Shown here piece by piece: positions 42,101-51,161 of a stretch of 64,000 bases of DNA (position 1 is the first letter of the stretch; each line of letters starts with the position of its first letter). This stretch comes from Mangrovimonas cancribranchiae (GTDB lineage: Bacteria > Bacteroidota > Bacteroidia > Flavobacteriales > Flavobacteriaceae). The translations under genes were made by a program, and so were the position numbers. The stretch covers positions 550,001-614,000 of the forward strand of contig NZ_CP136925.1 in NCBI RefSeq assembly GCF_037126245.1. Reading direction: 5' to 3'. Below the pieces are notes generated by a model, which saw only the letters and a program-made list of their open reading frames with translations, was not told where the DNA came from and did no database searches.

Positions 42101-43993
42101 ACTAGCAATTGAAACACAGCCTGTAGTATCATCGACTACTCTTACATATAAAATTTGTTGGTCTGGTGTTGTATTTTGAAAGTTTTCTATATCTTGAATA
42201 GGATTGTTTCCAGTACTAGCATCATCAAAACTAGTGTGTAATGTTGTTGTTACACTAGTTAATCCTTGTAAAACATCATCTATTACTGTAGATAGGTCGA
42301 AAACCTCAAAGCCATCTTCATCTTGTTCGCAAACATTAATATTTTCTGGGTTTACATTAATATTTGGTGTTTCTAGTACTGTAATGTCTAGTATTGTGGT
42401 TGTGGCACAGCCTGTATTTTCATTTATGACTCTTACAAAAACCTCTTCTTGAGGGTTTGCATTAACATAAGGCATTGGTATAGGGTTATTTCCTGTATTA
42501 GCATCAGATTGTGTGTAATGGTATGTGACAACTAATTCTGGATTATTATTTGTTACGTTGTTATCGTATTGTGTTAAATCTATTTGAGTTACTCCATCTG
42601 AAACGTTATCATCACAAATTTCTATTGGGGTTGGAGTTGTAATAGTAGGAAGTTCGTTAACCACAAGACTAAAGTTAGTAAAAGCTAAACAACCAGTATC
42701 TACATCTATAATTCTTACATAAATAATTTGTGGGTTTGCTAAATTTTGAATAGGGTTAACAATTGGGTTTTCGTTATTTTGAGCATTATCTAGAGAATAA
42801 TGATATGTTATATTATAGTTGGCATTTGGTACTGTAGATAATACTTCGTTGTCTTTAGTGTTTAAGTCAAATGTTTCACTATTATCACCATTAGTGTCGC
42901 ATATTTCATAATCTGTTATAGGGCCAGCAGTTTGTTCTGTTCCTAAGGTAACGTCAATACTATCTTCAATTTCGCAAGTTGTGTTATTTATAGGGATAGA
43001 TATTTGTACAGTGTAATTTCCAGATGTTGCTGTAGTAAGTTGTGGAGCGTTTTCGTTAGCAATGGGTTGTTCATTTAAAAGCCAAGTATAGCTTGCTAAA
43101 GGGTTTTCAATGTCGGCATTTAAGGTTACTTGGTTGGCGCAAGTGTTAATGTCTGGGCCAAGATCGACAGTTGAGTTAAAGCTGTTTCCTTCAATAAATA
43201 CGGCAGAGTCGTAGTTTTCGTCATTTTGGTCTGCAATCACCAATTTTATATGATATTGAACATTAGGTTGAATACTAGCTGAAGCTGTTAAAACAGTTGT
43301 TCTGCCATTAAAATTAGTGTCGCCAACATTATATCCTTCAAAATATTCTTCATTTTCTGCTGGGCACAAGCCTACAATTTCTTCGTGGATTGTGCTTGTG
43401 TTAACAGGTGTATTTGTGCCTGGAATAACAGCAATGTTAGTGTACGGATTGTTTGTTCCAGCTTCTCTAATTAAAAAGGCAAATCCATCTGAATACTCAC
43501 AAGGATAATCGGCAAAATATTCTTCTGATGCTAATATATAATTAAACTGAATTTGATTGGTTACCGAAATAAAATCAAACTCGATAGATGTAGCATTTAA
43601 TGTGTTTGAAATGCCTAAAGCGGTTTCTAAATCGTTGTCGGTACCCCAATTTGCTTCACCTTCATTAAGCACATTAGCATTGGTAGTATTTCCTGCAGAA
43701 AAGGCAGAGCCTGTAGATAATAAAATACCATTTTCGAAAGGAAAATTAGAGCTTGATTGCTCAAAATATCCATAACTAGATATTTGATTAACCTGGCCAT
43801 TAATTGTAGATTGAATGTTTAATACTTCTACGCAGCCTAGAATTAAGTTATTTTCTATAAGCTGTTGTGGTGTATAGGTGTCATCAACAGAAATTTGTTG
43901 CGCATGTCCTAAGACTTGAAAAAGTAACAAAGCTATAACCGATAACTTGTAAACTTTTTTTAAATGGCGTTTATTTTTCTTGTTAGACTTCAA
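39143..43993 (-). CDS. Giant secreted choice-of-anchor L protein with 11 repeats and T9SS type B sorting domain
   Basis: A 1616-residue protein. A basic N-terminus and signal (about 1-31, ending LGHAQ) are followed by a choice-of-anchor L domain (about 32-275, NYILASEEYF) and an Ig-like domain. Eleven tandem repeats of about 93 residues (about 355-1385) come next, then an Ig/PKD pair and the C-terminal domain FFTPNNDGYNDYW ... RHFTLKR. The start is TTG at 43993, since no ATG precedes the signal peptide; the bases before it are purine-rich. It is likely a filamentous surface adhesin displayed through T9SS. Confidence 0.88.
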   Translation of the reverse strand: MKSNKKNKRHLKKVYKLSVIALLLFQVLGHAQQISVDDTYTPQQLIENNLILGCVEVLNIQSTINGQVNQISSYGYFEQSSSNFPFENGILLSTGSAFSAGNTTNANVLNEGEANWGTDNDLETALGISNTLNATSIEFDFISVTNQIQFNYILASEEYFADYPCEYSDGFAFLIREAGTNNPYTNIAVIPGTNTPVNTSTIHEEIVGLCPAENEEYFEGYNVGDTNFNGRTTVLTASASIQPNVQYHIKLVIADQNDENYDSAVFIEGNSFNSTVDLGPDINTCANQVTLNADIENPLASYTWLLNEQPIANENAPQLTTATSGNYTVQISIPINNTTCEIEDSIDVTLGTEQTAGPITDYEICDTNGDNSETFDLNTKDNEVLSTVPNANYNITYHYSLDNAQNNENPIVNPIQNLANPQIIYVRIIDVDTGCLAFTNFSLVVNELPTITTPTPIEICDDNVSDGVTQIDLTQYDNNVTNNNPELVVTYHYTQSDANTGNNPIPMPYVNANPQEEVFVRVINENTGCATTTILDITVLETPNINVNPENINVCEQDEDGFEVFDLSTVIDDVLQGLTSVTTTLHTSFDDASTGNNPIQDIENFQNTTPDQQILYVRVVDDTTGCVSIASFTIYTNILEQESNIRDFQICDDSSNDGIANFNLENIGNSILNNLENATITFYETESDQENGTNPIDQTIPYQVSNSAQLFVTISNTDCDYNTSINLIVNPAVFIQSLEPQDYCDTDDNGFTSIDLNAFNNYVSTGIPNPSVTYFLNQTDAENNINFLPPFYTNTSNPQTFYVRVTDATTGCYDIAPLEINVLLAPTVSQAQDILICDNDQDGVSTVNLENKIPEIITNTNGVSIDFFTTEDNANNNINVINTPDNFSTSTTQIFTRVTNNTTGCFAISTFMVYINTQPVFTDITDFTNCETDGNQTAEFLFIEKDTEILNGQTGKQVLYFLNENDANNRQNIIDKTQPYQNISSPQTIHVRVENLTDQDCYGVSSFIIEVGSIPIYNAPTDLSLCDDITNNGQEEFNLAEVISTMSENSPENLSITFHTSYDDADNGSNAIDLNYTNTENPQQIFARVENGTYCHGIAEFGLNVIQVPIVNSPSEMTVCDTNYDGTATFDLTIAETEVLGIRQDNVELTFHESITDVENNIQISTPASYNNTESPQTVYIKATNTISNCYVYVPLVLNVNLPPTINTGNFEICNNDTNSYNLNNTLSQLLDTQENIDVSFYASQQDAQNNTNAISPDYTYTSNNTTLYIAATNSSTGCRAIQSFNLTINPTPIANQPQNLTSCDDNFDGMYTFDFSQQTSTILGNQNANDFNVLYFETENDALENTNPITTLNYSASNGQTIYVRVENIYTNCFSTTSFNTIVYRKPEINIGNQTICLDNLPLIVSAETGFNTDTYSWSTNETVSEIEITQIGSYSVTVTTENGCETTSTFSVIESEQATIEFTETIDFSDPNNITVTVSGIGNYQYSIDNGPPQDSNVFYNVTWGPHIIEVKDLNGCASATKEIVVIDAPLFFTPNNDGYNDYWHIAGVEQLEGTVIYIFDRFGKLLKTLSHSSQGWDGTYRGENMPTNDYWFLAEVKKGDIAFEVKRHFTLKR
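39835..42930 (-). repeat. Eleven diverged tandem repeats of about 93 residues
   Basis: Each unit has CD-x(1-3)-nDG-x(3)-FDL near its start, a YF/YH...A.nn.NpI centre and an ifVRV...tGC.a end. The units therefore hold two conserved Cys and an acidic loop. DNA identity between units is low, unlike the 222-bp array, so these are old repeats. Confidence 0.85.
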
Positions 43994-44084
43994 TTTTTTC
44001 TTTTTTAGGGCTAATGCGCACGAAATGTAGTTAAATAACAGATGAAACGCAAAAAATACCGGTTAAATGCGTTTTTAGTTTTTG

Positions 44085-45923
44085 TTATCTGTTTAAATAA
44101 ACCCAACCAACAATGTTGTCAAAGTTTCTATCGTTCAAATAAAGGACATAAAAATAGGTGCCAGTTGGTAAGAGTTTTCCTCTATTATTTATGCCTTTGT
44201 TGGCTTTTCCATCCCATTTAATATCATTGTTTCCTTCAAAAATTAATGTACCGTAACGGTTATAGATTAGAAGTTTGTGGTTTTCAAAAATATTATATAA
44301 TCCCTGTATATTAAACCAATCGTTATAACCATCGTTGTTGGGAGTAAATATTTCTGGTATGGTAGGAGGGCAGTTTTTTATATTTAGACTAAAGTTAAAT
44401 ATTTTATAGCAATTTTCTGTATTAACTTTTAAATAAATGGTTTGTGGCGATGTGGTATTTTGAAAGTTTGACGGATTGATAATTTCTAAGGTGTCATTTT
44501 GTAAATCTTCCAGGGTTGTATAAAAACTATAATCTAAGCCATTTGTTTCTACAAGGGATAGTTGTGATGTTAAATCGAAAAAGGCCTGGTTAAAACCTTC
44601 GTCGCAAGCCTCCAGATTGTCGATAGGTGTATTAGTAATTGTAAGTAATTCTAAATTAATTTCGTAAGAGTTGTTTGCTTCATTAAGTTCTGTAATTATG
44701 CCAGTGCCATTTCCTATATCATCGACAACAATTTGGATATTAATAGAGTCACTTAATTCTTCTGGTACATTAAAGTTTATGGTTTGTGTTTCAGATTCAC
44801 CAATGTCAATAACAGTGTTAGTTTGTGTAGCATGTATAAATGTATTATTGGCATAGACTGCAATAGGGGTGTTTTCAGGTAGAATATCGGTACTATTGTT
44901 ATTAAAAACTGTAAAATCTACAGAGATATTTCTATTGCCGCATTCTAATTCATAATTATTTATGTTTACTGTAGCATCTGGAAGTTGACTATTTAATACG
45001 GTAATTATGTTGTTAATTATGATTAAATCGGCAGAAAATGTACCAAACTCATTAATAGCACCAGTGGTTAATTTTATATCAACTGTTTCGTCTCCAATAG
45101 CTATATAATTTTGTATGTTATAATAATCTATATCGCAGTTGTATAGCTCATTGGAATTTGTGAAAGAGTTTGTGCCGTTAAAGGCATTGTCGGCTGGATT
45201 AAGAGGCGGATTGGATAATAAATTGTTATTAATAAAAAGAGATTCACCGTAGTTTAGGTTGGCATCGCCTTCCCATGTTAAAAAACCTATTTTAGCCCCT
45301 TCATTGTCTAGTACATTAATATTCTCTAGTGTAATCGTTTTTTCTTGTTGATTTCTATTAATGATTTCTAACCCTTGAAATAAATTAATTTGATTTAAGG
45401 GTAAAGCTGCATCTTCATATATAACATAAATACACCAACCAGAAAAATTAGTGCTATTATTACAATATCCAGGATTTTGGGTGATTGTTTGTGTAATATC
45501 TAGGTTTGATAATTCGTATGTGATTTCGCCATTATTAATTATAAAATCGGTGATTTCTTTATAGCATGAAAAATAAGTAAGCGTACCATAATTTTGGTCA
45601 AAATAATCAACTGTATAAGTATTGTCGGCAATAAAATCTGTATTATTTAAAGTGATTTCAGTATCTCCGTTTCCTGAACCTGCCCAATATAGATAAGCAG
45701 AAATAATGGTTGCGTTTTCAGGTAAGTTTAATTCTGCAGATGATGCAGAAAGGGTTTCGCAATAGCCAGACACCAAATTGTTTTCTACTTCATTTAAAGT
45801 ATTGCCTATGGCTAAGTAATCGTATTGTCCATTAAATTGGTTAAATAATGTTATATCTTGCCCCAAAATAGGCATGCAAAAAAGTAAGCATACTAAAACA
45901 AAGGACGTCTTTATACAATGCAT
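44085..45923 (-). CDS. Secreted CARDB-like protein with T9SS type B sorting domain
   Basis: From ATG 45923 the protein is 612 residues: a signal peptide (ending MPILGQ); an N-terminal beta domain (about 25-310) with YLYWAGSGNGDTEI and GWCIYVIYED, as in DUF3344-type surface proteins; a CARDB-like domain (about 325-430, with ELNEANNSYEI); one CD..G...FDL repeat; and a C-terminal domain with IFTPNNDGYNDWF, ending GWVYLNR. This end differs from the GHFTLKR of its neighbours. An in-frame GTG at 45932 is a weaker start. Confidence 0.85.
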   Translation of the reverse strand: MHCIKTSFVLVCLLFCMPILGQDITLFNQFNGQYDYLAIGNTLNEVENNLVSGYCETLSASSAELNLPENATIISAYLYWAGSGNGDTEITLNNTDFIADNTYTVDYFDQNYGTLTYFSCYKEITDFIINNGEITYELSNLDITQTITQNPGYCNNSTNFSGWCIYVIYEDAALPLNQINLFQGLEIINRNQQEKTITLENINVLDNEGAKIGFLTWEGDANLNYGESLFINNNLLSNPPLNPADNAFNGTNSFTNSNELYNCDIDYYNIQNYIAIGDETVDIKLTTGAINEFGTFSADLIIINNIITVLNSQLPDATVNINNYELECGNRNISVDFTVFNNNSTDILPENTPIAVYANNTFIHATQTNTVIDIGESETQTINFNVPEELSDSINIQIVVDDIGNGTGIITELNEANNSYEINLELLTITNTPIDNLEACDEGFNQAFFDLTSQLSLVETNGLDYSFYTTLEDLQNDTLEIINPSNFQNTTSPQTIYLKVNTENCYKIFNFSLNIKNCPPTIPEIFTPNNDGYNDWFNIQGLYNIFENHKLLIYNRYGTLIFEGNNDIKWDGKANKGINNRGKLLPTGTYFYVLYLNDRNFDNIVGWVYLNR

Positions 45924-45959
45924 AATTAACACGTTACTGTGTTAAAAATACTAAATCCT

Positions 45960-48410
45960 TTATCGTTTAAGTGTAAAATGGCCTCTAAATGTTCTTCCGT
46001 CTTGTAATTCTACCAAAAACCAATAATCATCAGTAGGCATAATCTCGCCATTAAAGAATCCGTTCCAACCTTCTCCAAGCGGGTTTATTTGTTTAAGTAG
46101 TTTTCCGTAACGATCAAAAATTTTAATTTTTGTATTAGGTTGAAAGATGTTAGAGATGCCTTTAATATTCCATTTATCGTTATAGCCATCGCCATTTGGG
46201 GTGAAAAATTTAGGATATCCAATAACAGCGACATTTTCAGAAACGATGCCACAATCGTTTTTAGTATCTCTAATACTTACAGTATAAATACCAGCTTCAA
46301 TATTAATAAATGTGTTACTGGTTTGATAGTTGGCATATACAGTACCGTCTTCGTTTAGTAAGGCATATTCATATATACCTTCGCCAGAAGTAATAACAGT
46401 AATAGAGTTGTTTTCCGAAATATCTACCACATTAATATTATCGATTGTGGCAATATTAGAAGCTTCAACGGTAATTGTTCTTGTTTTTGAGCATTGCATG
46501 CTATTAATTACTGTTACCGTGTAAGTTCCAGGCTCATTCACTTGAATACTTTCGGATTGTTCGCCATTAGACCAAGAATATGTATAGGTGTTACTATTTC
46601 CAATAACGCCGGAGTTTAATGTTATGGTTTGTGGGTAAGTGTTTAGACAATATAAAACGGTTTCATCATTTTCCAAGTTTGGTAAAGGCTCAATGTTAAG
46701 TTGTACTTCACTTATACCATAACAAGCATTGTTGTTTTCTGCTCTAGCAAAAATAGTTTGCGAATATGGTATTGTATTATTGAAAATAGAAGGTAAAGGA
46801 TTCTGTTCAAGAAGGGCATCTTCATAAGTTTCATAGTAAATGATAGGGAAGTTGATACCATTAATGTCTTGAATGTCTTGTGTGTAATTTGAAAGGTCGA
46901 AAGTGTTTAAACCGTCTTCCGAGTTTAATTCATCACAAACTAAAGGTGCTGTATAGTCTTGAATTTGTGTTGTGCTAACTTCTAAAATAACTTCTGAAAT
47001 ACTATAGCATAGAGAGTTGTTATCTTTTACTTGAGCAAATATGGTTTGAGCGCTAGAGGAATAGTTTTCGGGAGATGTGATAGCATTTATGTCGTTTTCG
47101 GCATCAGAAAAGGTTTCAAAAAATGTGGTAGAGACATTGTTGTTACCATTGGAGATATCATTAACAGCTTGTAATAGGTTAAAAGTTGTTATTCCATCGG
47201 AAACACCATCTTCATCGCACTGGAATAAGGAAAAATTATTTGATAAAGGGACTTCTAATACTCTTAAAGTTAATGGCGATGTGCTAAAACAAACTTGATT
47301 TGCAGCATCCTCAATTCTTACAAAAATAGTTTGCTCGTTAGGTGTTGTATTGTAGAATTGATTGTTTAGTGCATTTGTGTTGTTTTCTGCTTGAGTTAGG
47401 GTTTCATGATAAGAAATGTTAATACTCGAGGCGTCTTGCCCTTCTAAAATTTCTTCATTTTTATCGGTTAAGTTAAAGGTTGTTTGTCCATTAAAAGCAT
47501 TGCCATCAGTATAGTTGTCGCAAACTTCAAAATCTGATGGTGTTACAAAATTGGGACCGCTATTTACTGTTAAATTAAATGGAATAATTTCAAAACAACC
47601 AGTAACAGTATTAGTTAATCTAGCATAAATTTCTTGTAGGGTTGAAATGTTATTGTAAGGTGACGTTATAGCATTTATTGCTATATTGGCATCACTTTCG
47701 GTTTCATGATAGGTTACTTGTACATTTGTTTGAGTACCAATTATATTATTGGTGTTTGCTTCAATATCAAATGTAGTAATGCCATCATTATAGGGGGCTA
47801 CCGTATCGCATTTTTCTAAATTAAGAGCTTGTGGATTTCCTAATTCATTATTTGGAGGGCTAGAAAATTCTGCTGTTCCTGTCCACTCTAAAGAAAACGG
47901 ACTATTACCTACGGGTCTATCTATTACTATAAAATATGTCTCCCCTGCTAGAGCATTAATGGCACTAACAAAACTATTCCCGTCTGGCCCAGGACCTTCG
48001 GATGACTCTGTTTCATTAGTGCTAAGCCCCGTAAGGTTATTACCTTGTCCTGCAGCTTGTGGATTTGTAGTTGAACACCTTATGGCAAAACCTAAATTGC
48101 TACAATCCTGTGTTGGTCCAAAAATAAAGAAATCATAATCTTCTGTTATAGCTGTGCTCTGCGGTGTTAATGTAAAAGCTAAAGTACCATCGGTTACAAC
48201 AGTTACTTTTAACCATAGGCTGTTGTTTTCGCCACTAGAGCAGCTGTTTAAGCCGCTAACTTCTTGGGTTCCTATCCCGTTAACATTGAGGTTGACTTCA
48301 GAATTACCACAAACAACTACAGCGTCGACACAGTCTGTTGGTTGTTGGGATTGAACAGTGAAGGTGACAAAGAATATGACAAATATTCCTTTTCTTAAAT
48401 GTTTAAACAT
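45960..48410 (-). CDS. Secreted repeat protein with T9SS type B sorting domain (copy A of the shared C-terminus)
   Basis: An 816-residue protein: a signal peptide (ending TVQSQ); a PPC-like beta domain (about 22-180, AGETYFIVIDRPVG); four CD..dG...FDL repeats (about 195-550); an Ig-like domain; a PKD-like domain; and the C-terminal FFTPNGDGYNDKW domain ending GHFTLKR. Its last 265 or so residues are nearly identical to those of the next gene upstream. It starts 9 bp after that gene's stop, so the two are probably co-transcribed. Confidence 0.87.
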   Translation of the reverse strand: MFKHLRKGIFVIFFVTFTVQSQQPTDCVDAVVVCGNSEVNLNVNGIGTQEVSGLNSCSSGENNSLWLKVTVVTDGTLAFTLTPQSTAITEDYDFFIFGPTQDCSNLGFAIRCSTTNPQAAGQGNNLTGLSTNETESSEGPGPDGNSFVSAINALAGETYFIVIDRPVGNSPFSLEWTGTAEFSSPPNNELGNPQALNLEKCDTVAPYNDGITTFDIEANTNNIIGTQTNVQVTYHETESDANIAINAITSPYNNISTLQEIYARLTNTVTGCFEIIPFNLTVNSGPNFVTPSDFEVCDNYTDGNAFNGQTTFNLTDKNEEILEGQDASSINISYHETLTQAENNTNALNNQFYNTTPNEQTIFVRIEDAANQVCFSTSPLTLRVLEVPLSNNFSLFQCDEDGVSDGITTFNLLQAVNDISNGNNNVSTTFFETFSDAENDINAITSPENYSSSAQTIFAQVKDNNSLCYSISEVILEVSTTQIQDYTAPLVCDELNSEDGLNTFDLSNYTQDIQDINGINFPIIYYETYEDALLEQNPLPSIFNNTIPYSQTIFARAENNNACYGISEVQLNIEPLPNLENDETVLYCLNTYPQTITLNSGVIGNSNTYTYSWSNGEQSESIQVNEPGTYTVTVINSMQCSKTRTITVEASNIATIDNINVVDISENNSITVITSGEGIYEYALLNEDGTVYANYQTSNTFINIEAGIYTVSIRDTKNDCGIVSENVAVIGYPKFFTPNGDGYNDKWNIKGISNIFQPNTKIKIFDRYGKLLKQINPLGEGWNGFFNGEIMPTDDYWFLVELQDGRTFRGHFTLKR
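45974..46770 (-). repeat. About 800-bp direct repeat, copy A
   Basis: Aligned by eye at a fixed offset of 2460 bp to 48434-49230. I count nine mismatches, eight of them packed between 46263 and 46329; 46330-46770 shows none. Identity ends abruptly on both sides. Confidence 0.95.
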
Positions 48411-48419
48411 GTTAAAAGA

Positions 48420-51128
48420 TTATCTTTTTAAAGTAAAATGGCCTCTAAATGTTCTTCCGTCTTGTAATTCTACCAAAAACCAATAATCATCAGTAGGCAT
48501 AATCTCGCCATTAAAGAATCCGTCCCAACCTTCTCCAAGCGGGTTTATTTGTTTAAGTAGTTTTCCGTAACGATCAAAAATTTTAATTTTTGTATTAGGT
48601 TGAAAGATGTTAGAGATGCCTTTAATATTCCATTTATCGTTATAGCCATCGCCATTTGGGGTGAAAAATTTAGGATATCCAATAACAGCGACATTTTCAG
48701 AAACGATGCCACAATCGTTTTTGGTGTCTTTAATACTTACAGAATAAATACCAGCTTCAATATTAATAAAGGTGTTACTTGTTTGGTAATTGGCATATAC
48801 AGTACCGTCTTCGTTTAGTAAGGCATATTCATATATACCTTCGCCAGAAGTAATAACAGTAATAGAGTTGTTTTCCGAAATATCTACCACATTAATATTA
48901 TCGATTGTGGCAATATTAGAAGCTTCAACGGTAATTGTTCTTGTTTTTGAGCATTGCATGCTATTAATTACTGTTACCGTGTAAGTTCCAGGCTCATTCA
49001 CTTGAATACTTTCGGATTGTTCGCCATTAGACCAAGAATATGTATAGGTGTTACTATTTCCAATAACGCCGGAGTTTAATGTTATGGTTTGTGGGTAAGT
49101 GTTTAGACAATATAAAACGGTTTCATCATTTTCCAAGTTTGGTAAAGGCTCAATGTTAAGTTGTACTTCACTTATACCATAACAAGCATTGTTGTTTTCT
49201 GCTCTAGCAAAAATAGTTTGCGAATATGGTGTTGTATTGTCATAAGGTGAACTTAATGGGTTAGTTTCTAATAATGCGTCATTTGCAGAAGCATAATAGG
49301 TTATAGGAAGTGTAATATTATTAGCTGTTTGAATTTCTGTTGTAATATCTTCAAGTATAAAAGTATTAATACCGTCTTCAGAGTCTAACTCGTCGCATTC
49401 ATCAATTTCAATATCATTAATTTGTGATGAAGGGACAACATCTAAGGTTAATTGTGCCGTTGAAAAGCATCCAGACTCACTATCAATGGCTTTTACAAAG
49501 ATAACCTGTTGACTAGAAGCATTGTTATATATTTCTGACGCAATTGGAGAGTTATTTTGTAAATCTTGTTGATTTTCATAGAATTCTAATTCTATATTTT
49601 CAGGAATATTAGTAAATAATACATCTTGTGCTTGATTAAGGTTGAAAGTAGTGAAACCATCATTGTTATCATCGCATTGAACAAGTGTTGCATTATTAAT
49701 GTTGGGGTTTTCATTAAACTCAATATAGGCTTCACCTTCAATAAAATCACATTCTCCAGCACCAACAAATTCAATTTGAAGAGTATACTCGGCTGTTTGT
49801 GAGACGACCAAATCGTTGTCGGTTTCGTTTAGCTGAACACCATCCATAAACCAGGTGTAAGTTGCACCAGGTATAGGGTCTGTAGATAAGGTATAGGAGT
49901 CTCCTTCACAAAGACTTAGGCTATTTGAGCTATTGCCGTTATTTATAATATCAACTTTTTCACTAAAGAAAGATACTATGAATGGTGGTAGTCCTTGAGT
50001 TGAATCGTTTTGTCCGAGGCTGATTGCGTTATTTTGATAATTACATGCTATTCCATTTTCATTAGGATTGTTTATAACGCTTAAAAATGGAGAGCCAGAA
50101 TTATAAGTTTCACTCATTGAACGATATATTTTTCCATCTGGCCCTAATTGAAGAGCGCTGCGGTATAAATCTTGTTGGTCGATTAAAACCTGTGAGTTTT
50201 GGATATCAGTAGCTGTTACATCAAATTGAACTAAAACGGAATGGTGATTACTTGGATTAGTTTCTCCAGAGCCATTAAAATCATTGCTGGCAGTAACATA
50301 TAGTTTAGAGTTGTCTGGTGAAAACTCTAAGCCATACGGTTTATTATTTTGACCATTAACATAAAGGTTTTGAGAGTTAGATACTTGTCCGCTAGTTTGT
50401 TCGAAATCAAATAAATACAGTCCGTTCTGAACGCTAGCAGATGCAAGTTTTGTGCCGTCAGGAGATATTTTTAAGTATCCTCTCAAATCTGATGTTGTTA
50501 TTTGATTAAATGTAGACGTTGTAGCATTTGTATTTACACCGGTACTATTAACTTCAAAAGCATAGAAAGTGTTTAAAGCTCCTCCAGATGCATTTCCATT
50601 AGATGTAGATAAGACAACAACCCATATGTCTCCTGTGTTACAGTCTTTTAATACAGCAGTTATTTTTTCTGCACAATAATTTAACAAGTTTATATTCTTA
50701 TCAATAACACTTCCAAGCCCGTTGTTAGCAGTTATATCTACAGTAGAGTAATTAAAACCCGTCAATGTTTGGTTAGACCCAACAGTAAAGATGTAGTAAA
50801 TATCAGGATCATTTGGTTTGGGAACTACAATAGCAGACTGTGTACTTGAAGAATCTCCACTTAAGTCAGTGCCATTTTGCATAATGTTATGGTTGCTATT
50901 ATAAACTAAAACGCCATCGGTGTAAAATAATAAGTTACCATCTTCATCAGATATTGAAGAGCAGCCTTCACGAGTGTTTAGTTGTCCATCATTTAAAGAG
51001 TTGACAGAACCATCATCATTAAAGTGAATTCCAGCGTTCTCCCCAAAATACCAGTTAGCGGCCTCGTCTTGAGCAAAACCAGAAAATGTAAATAAAATTA
51101 AGGAAAAGTATAATATGTAGTTTTTCAT
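48420..51128 (-). CDS. Secreted beta-propeller-like protein with T9SS type B sorting domain (copy B of the shared C-terminus)
   Basis: A 902-residue protein: a signal peptide (ending TFSGFAQ); an N-terminal propeller-like region (about 22-395) that starts NWYFGENAGIHFNDDG and includes blades such as LRGYLKISPDGTKLA and YGLEFSPDNSKLYV; an Ig domain; two CD..nDG repeats; and the Ig/PKD/C-terminal block shared with the downstream gene. It is exported by T9SS. Only the N-terminal half is unique relative to its neighbour. It is first in the leftward array, with a -7 element at 51154-51161. Confidence 0.88.
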   Translation of the reverse strand: MKNYILYFSLILFTFSGFAQDEAANWYFGENAGIHFNDDGSVNSLNDGQLNTREGCSSISDEDGNLLFYTDGVLVYNSNHNIMQNGTDLSGDSSSTQSAIVVPKPNDPDIYYIFTVGSNQTLTGFNYSTVDITANNGLGSVIDKNINLLNYCAEKITAVLKDCNTGDIWVVVLSTSNGNASGGALNTFYAFEVNSTGVNTNATTSTFNQITTSDLRGYLKISPDGTKLASASVQNGLYLFDFEQTSGQVSNSQNLYVNGQNNKPYGLEFSPDNSKLYVTASNDFNGSGETNPSNHHSVLVQFDVTATDIQNSQVLIDQQDLYRSALQLGPDGKIYRSMSETYNSGSPFLSVINNPNENGIACNYQNNAISLGQNDSTQGLPPFIVSFFSEKVDIINNGNSSNSLSLCEGDSYTLSTDPIPGATYTWFMDGVQLNETDNDLVVSQTAEYTLQIEFVGAGECDFIEGEAYIEFNENPNINNATLVQCDDNNDGFTTFNLNQAQDVLFTNIPENIELEFYENQQDLQNNSPIASEIYNNASSQQVIFVKAIDSESGCFSTAQLTLDVVPSSQINDIEIDECDELDSEDGINTFILEDITTEIQTANNITLPITYYASANDALLETNPLSSPYDNTTPYSQTIFARAENNNACYGISEVQLNIEPLPNLENDETVLYCLNTYPQTITLNSGVIGNSNTYTYSWSNGEQSESIQVNEPGTYTVTVINSMQCSKTRTITVEASNIATIDNINVVDISENNSITVITSGEGIYEYALLNEDGTVYANYQTSNTFINIEAGIYSVSIKDTKNDCGIVSENVAVIGYPKFFTPNGDGYNDKWNIKGISNIFQPNTKIKIFDRYGKLLKQINPLGEGWDGFFNGEIMPTDDYWFLVELQDGRTFRGHFTLKR
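48434..49230 (-). repeat. About 800-bp direct repeat, copy B
   Basis: Partner of 45974-46770. It encodes the Ig-like, PKD-like and sorting domains of the 902-residue protein. Confidence 0.95.
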
Positions 51129-51153
51129 TTTGATAGCAAAAATTTAAAGCTAT

Positions 51154-51161
51154 CAAAGATA
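51154..51161 (-). promoter_or_regulatory. -7 element at the head of the T9SS array
   Basis: On the minus strand TATCTTTG matches TAnnTTTG, 25 bases before ATG 51128 and immediately after the ABC permease stop. Confidence 0.5.
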
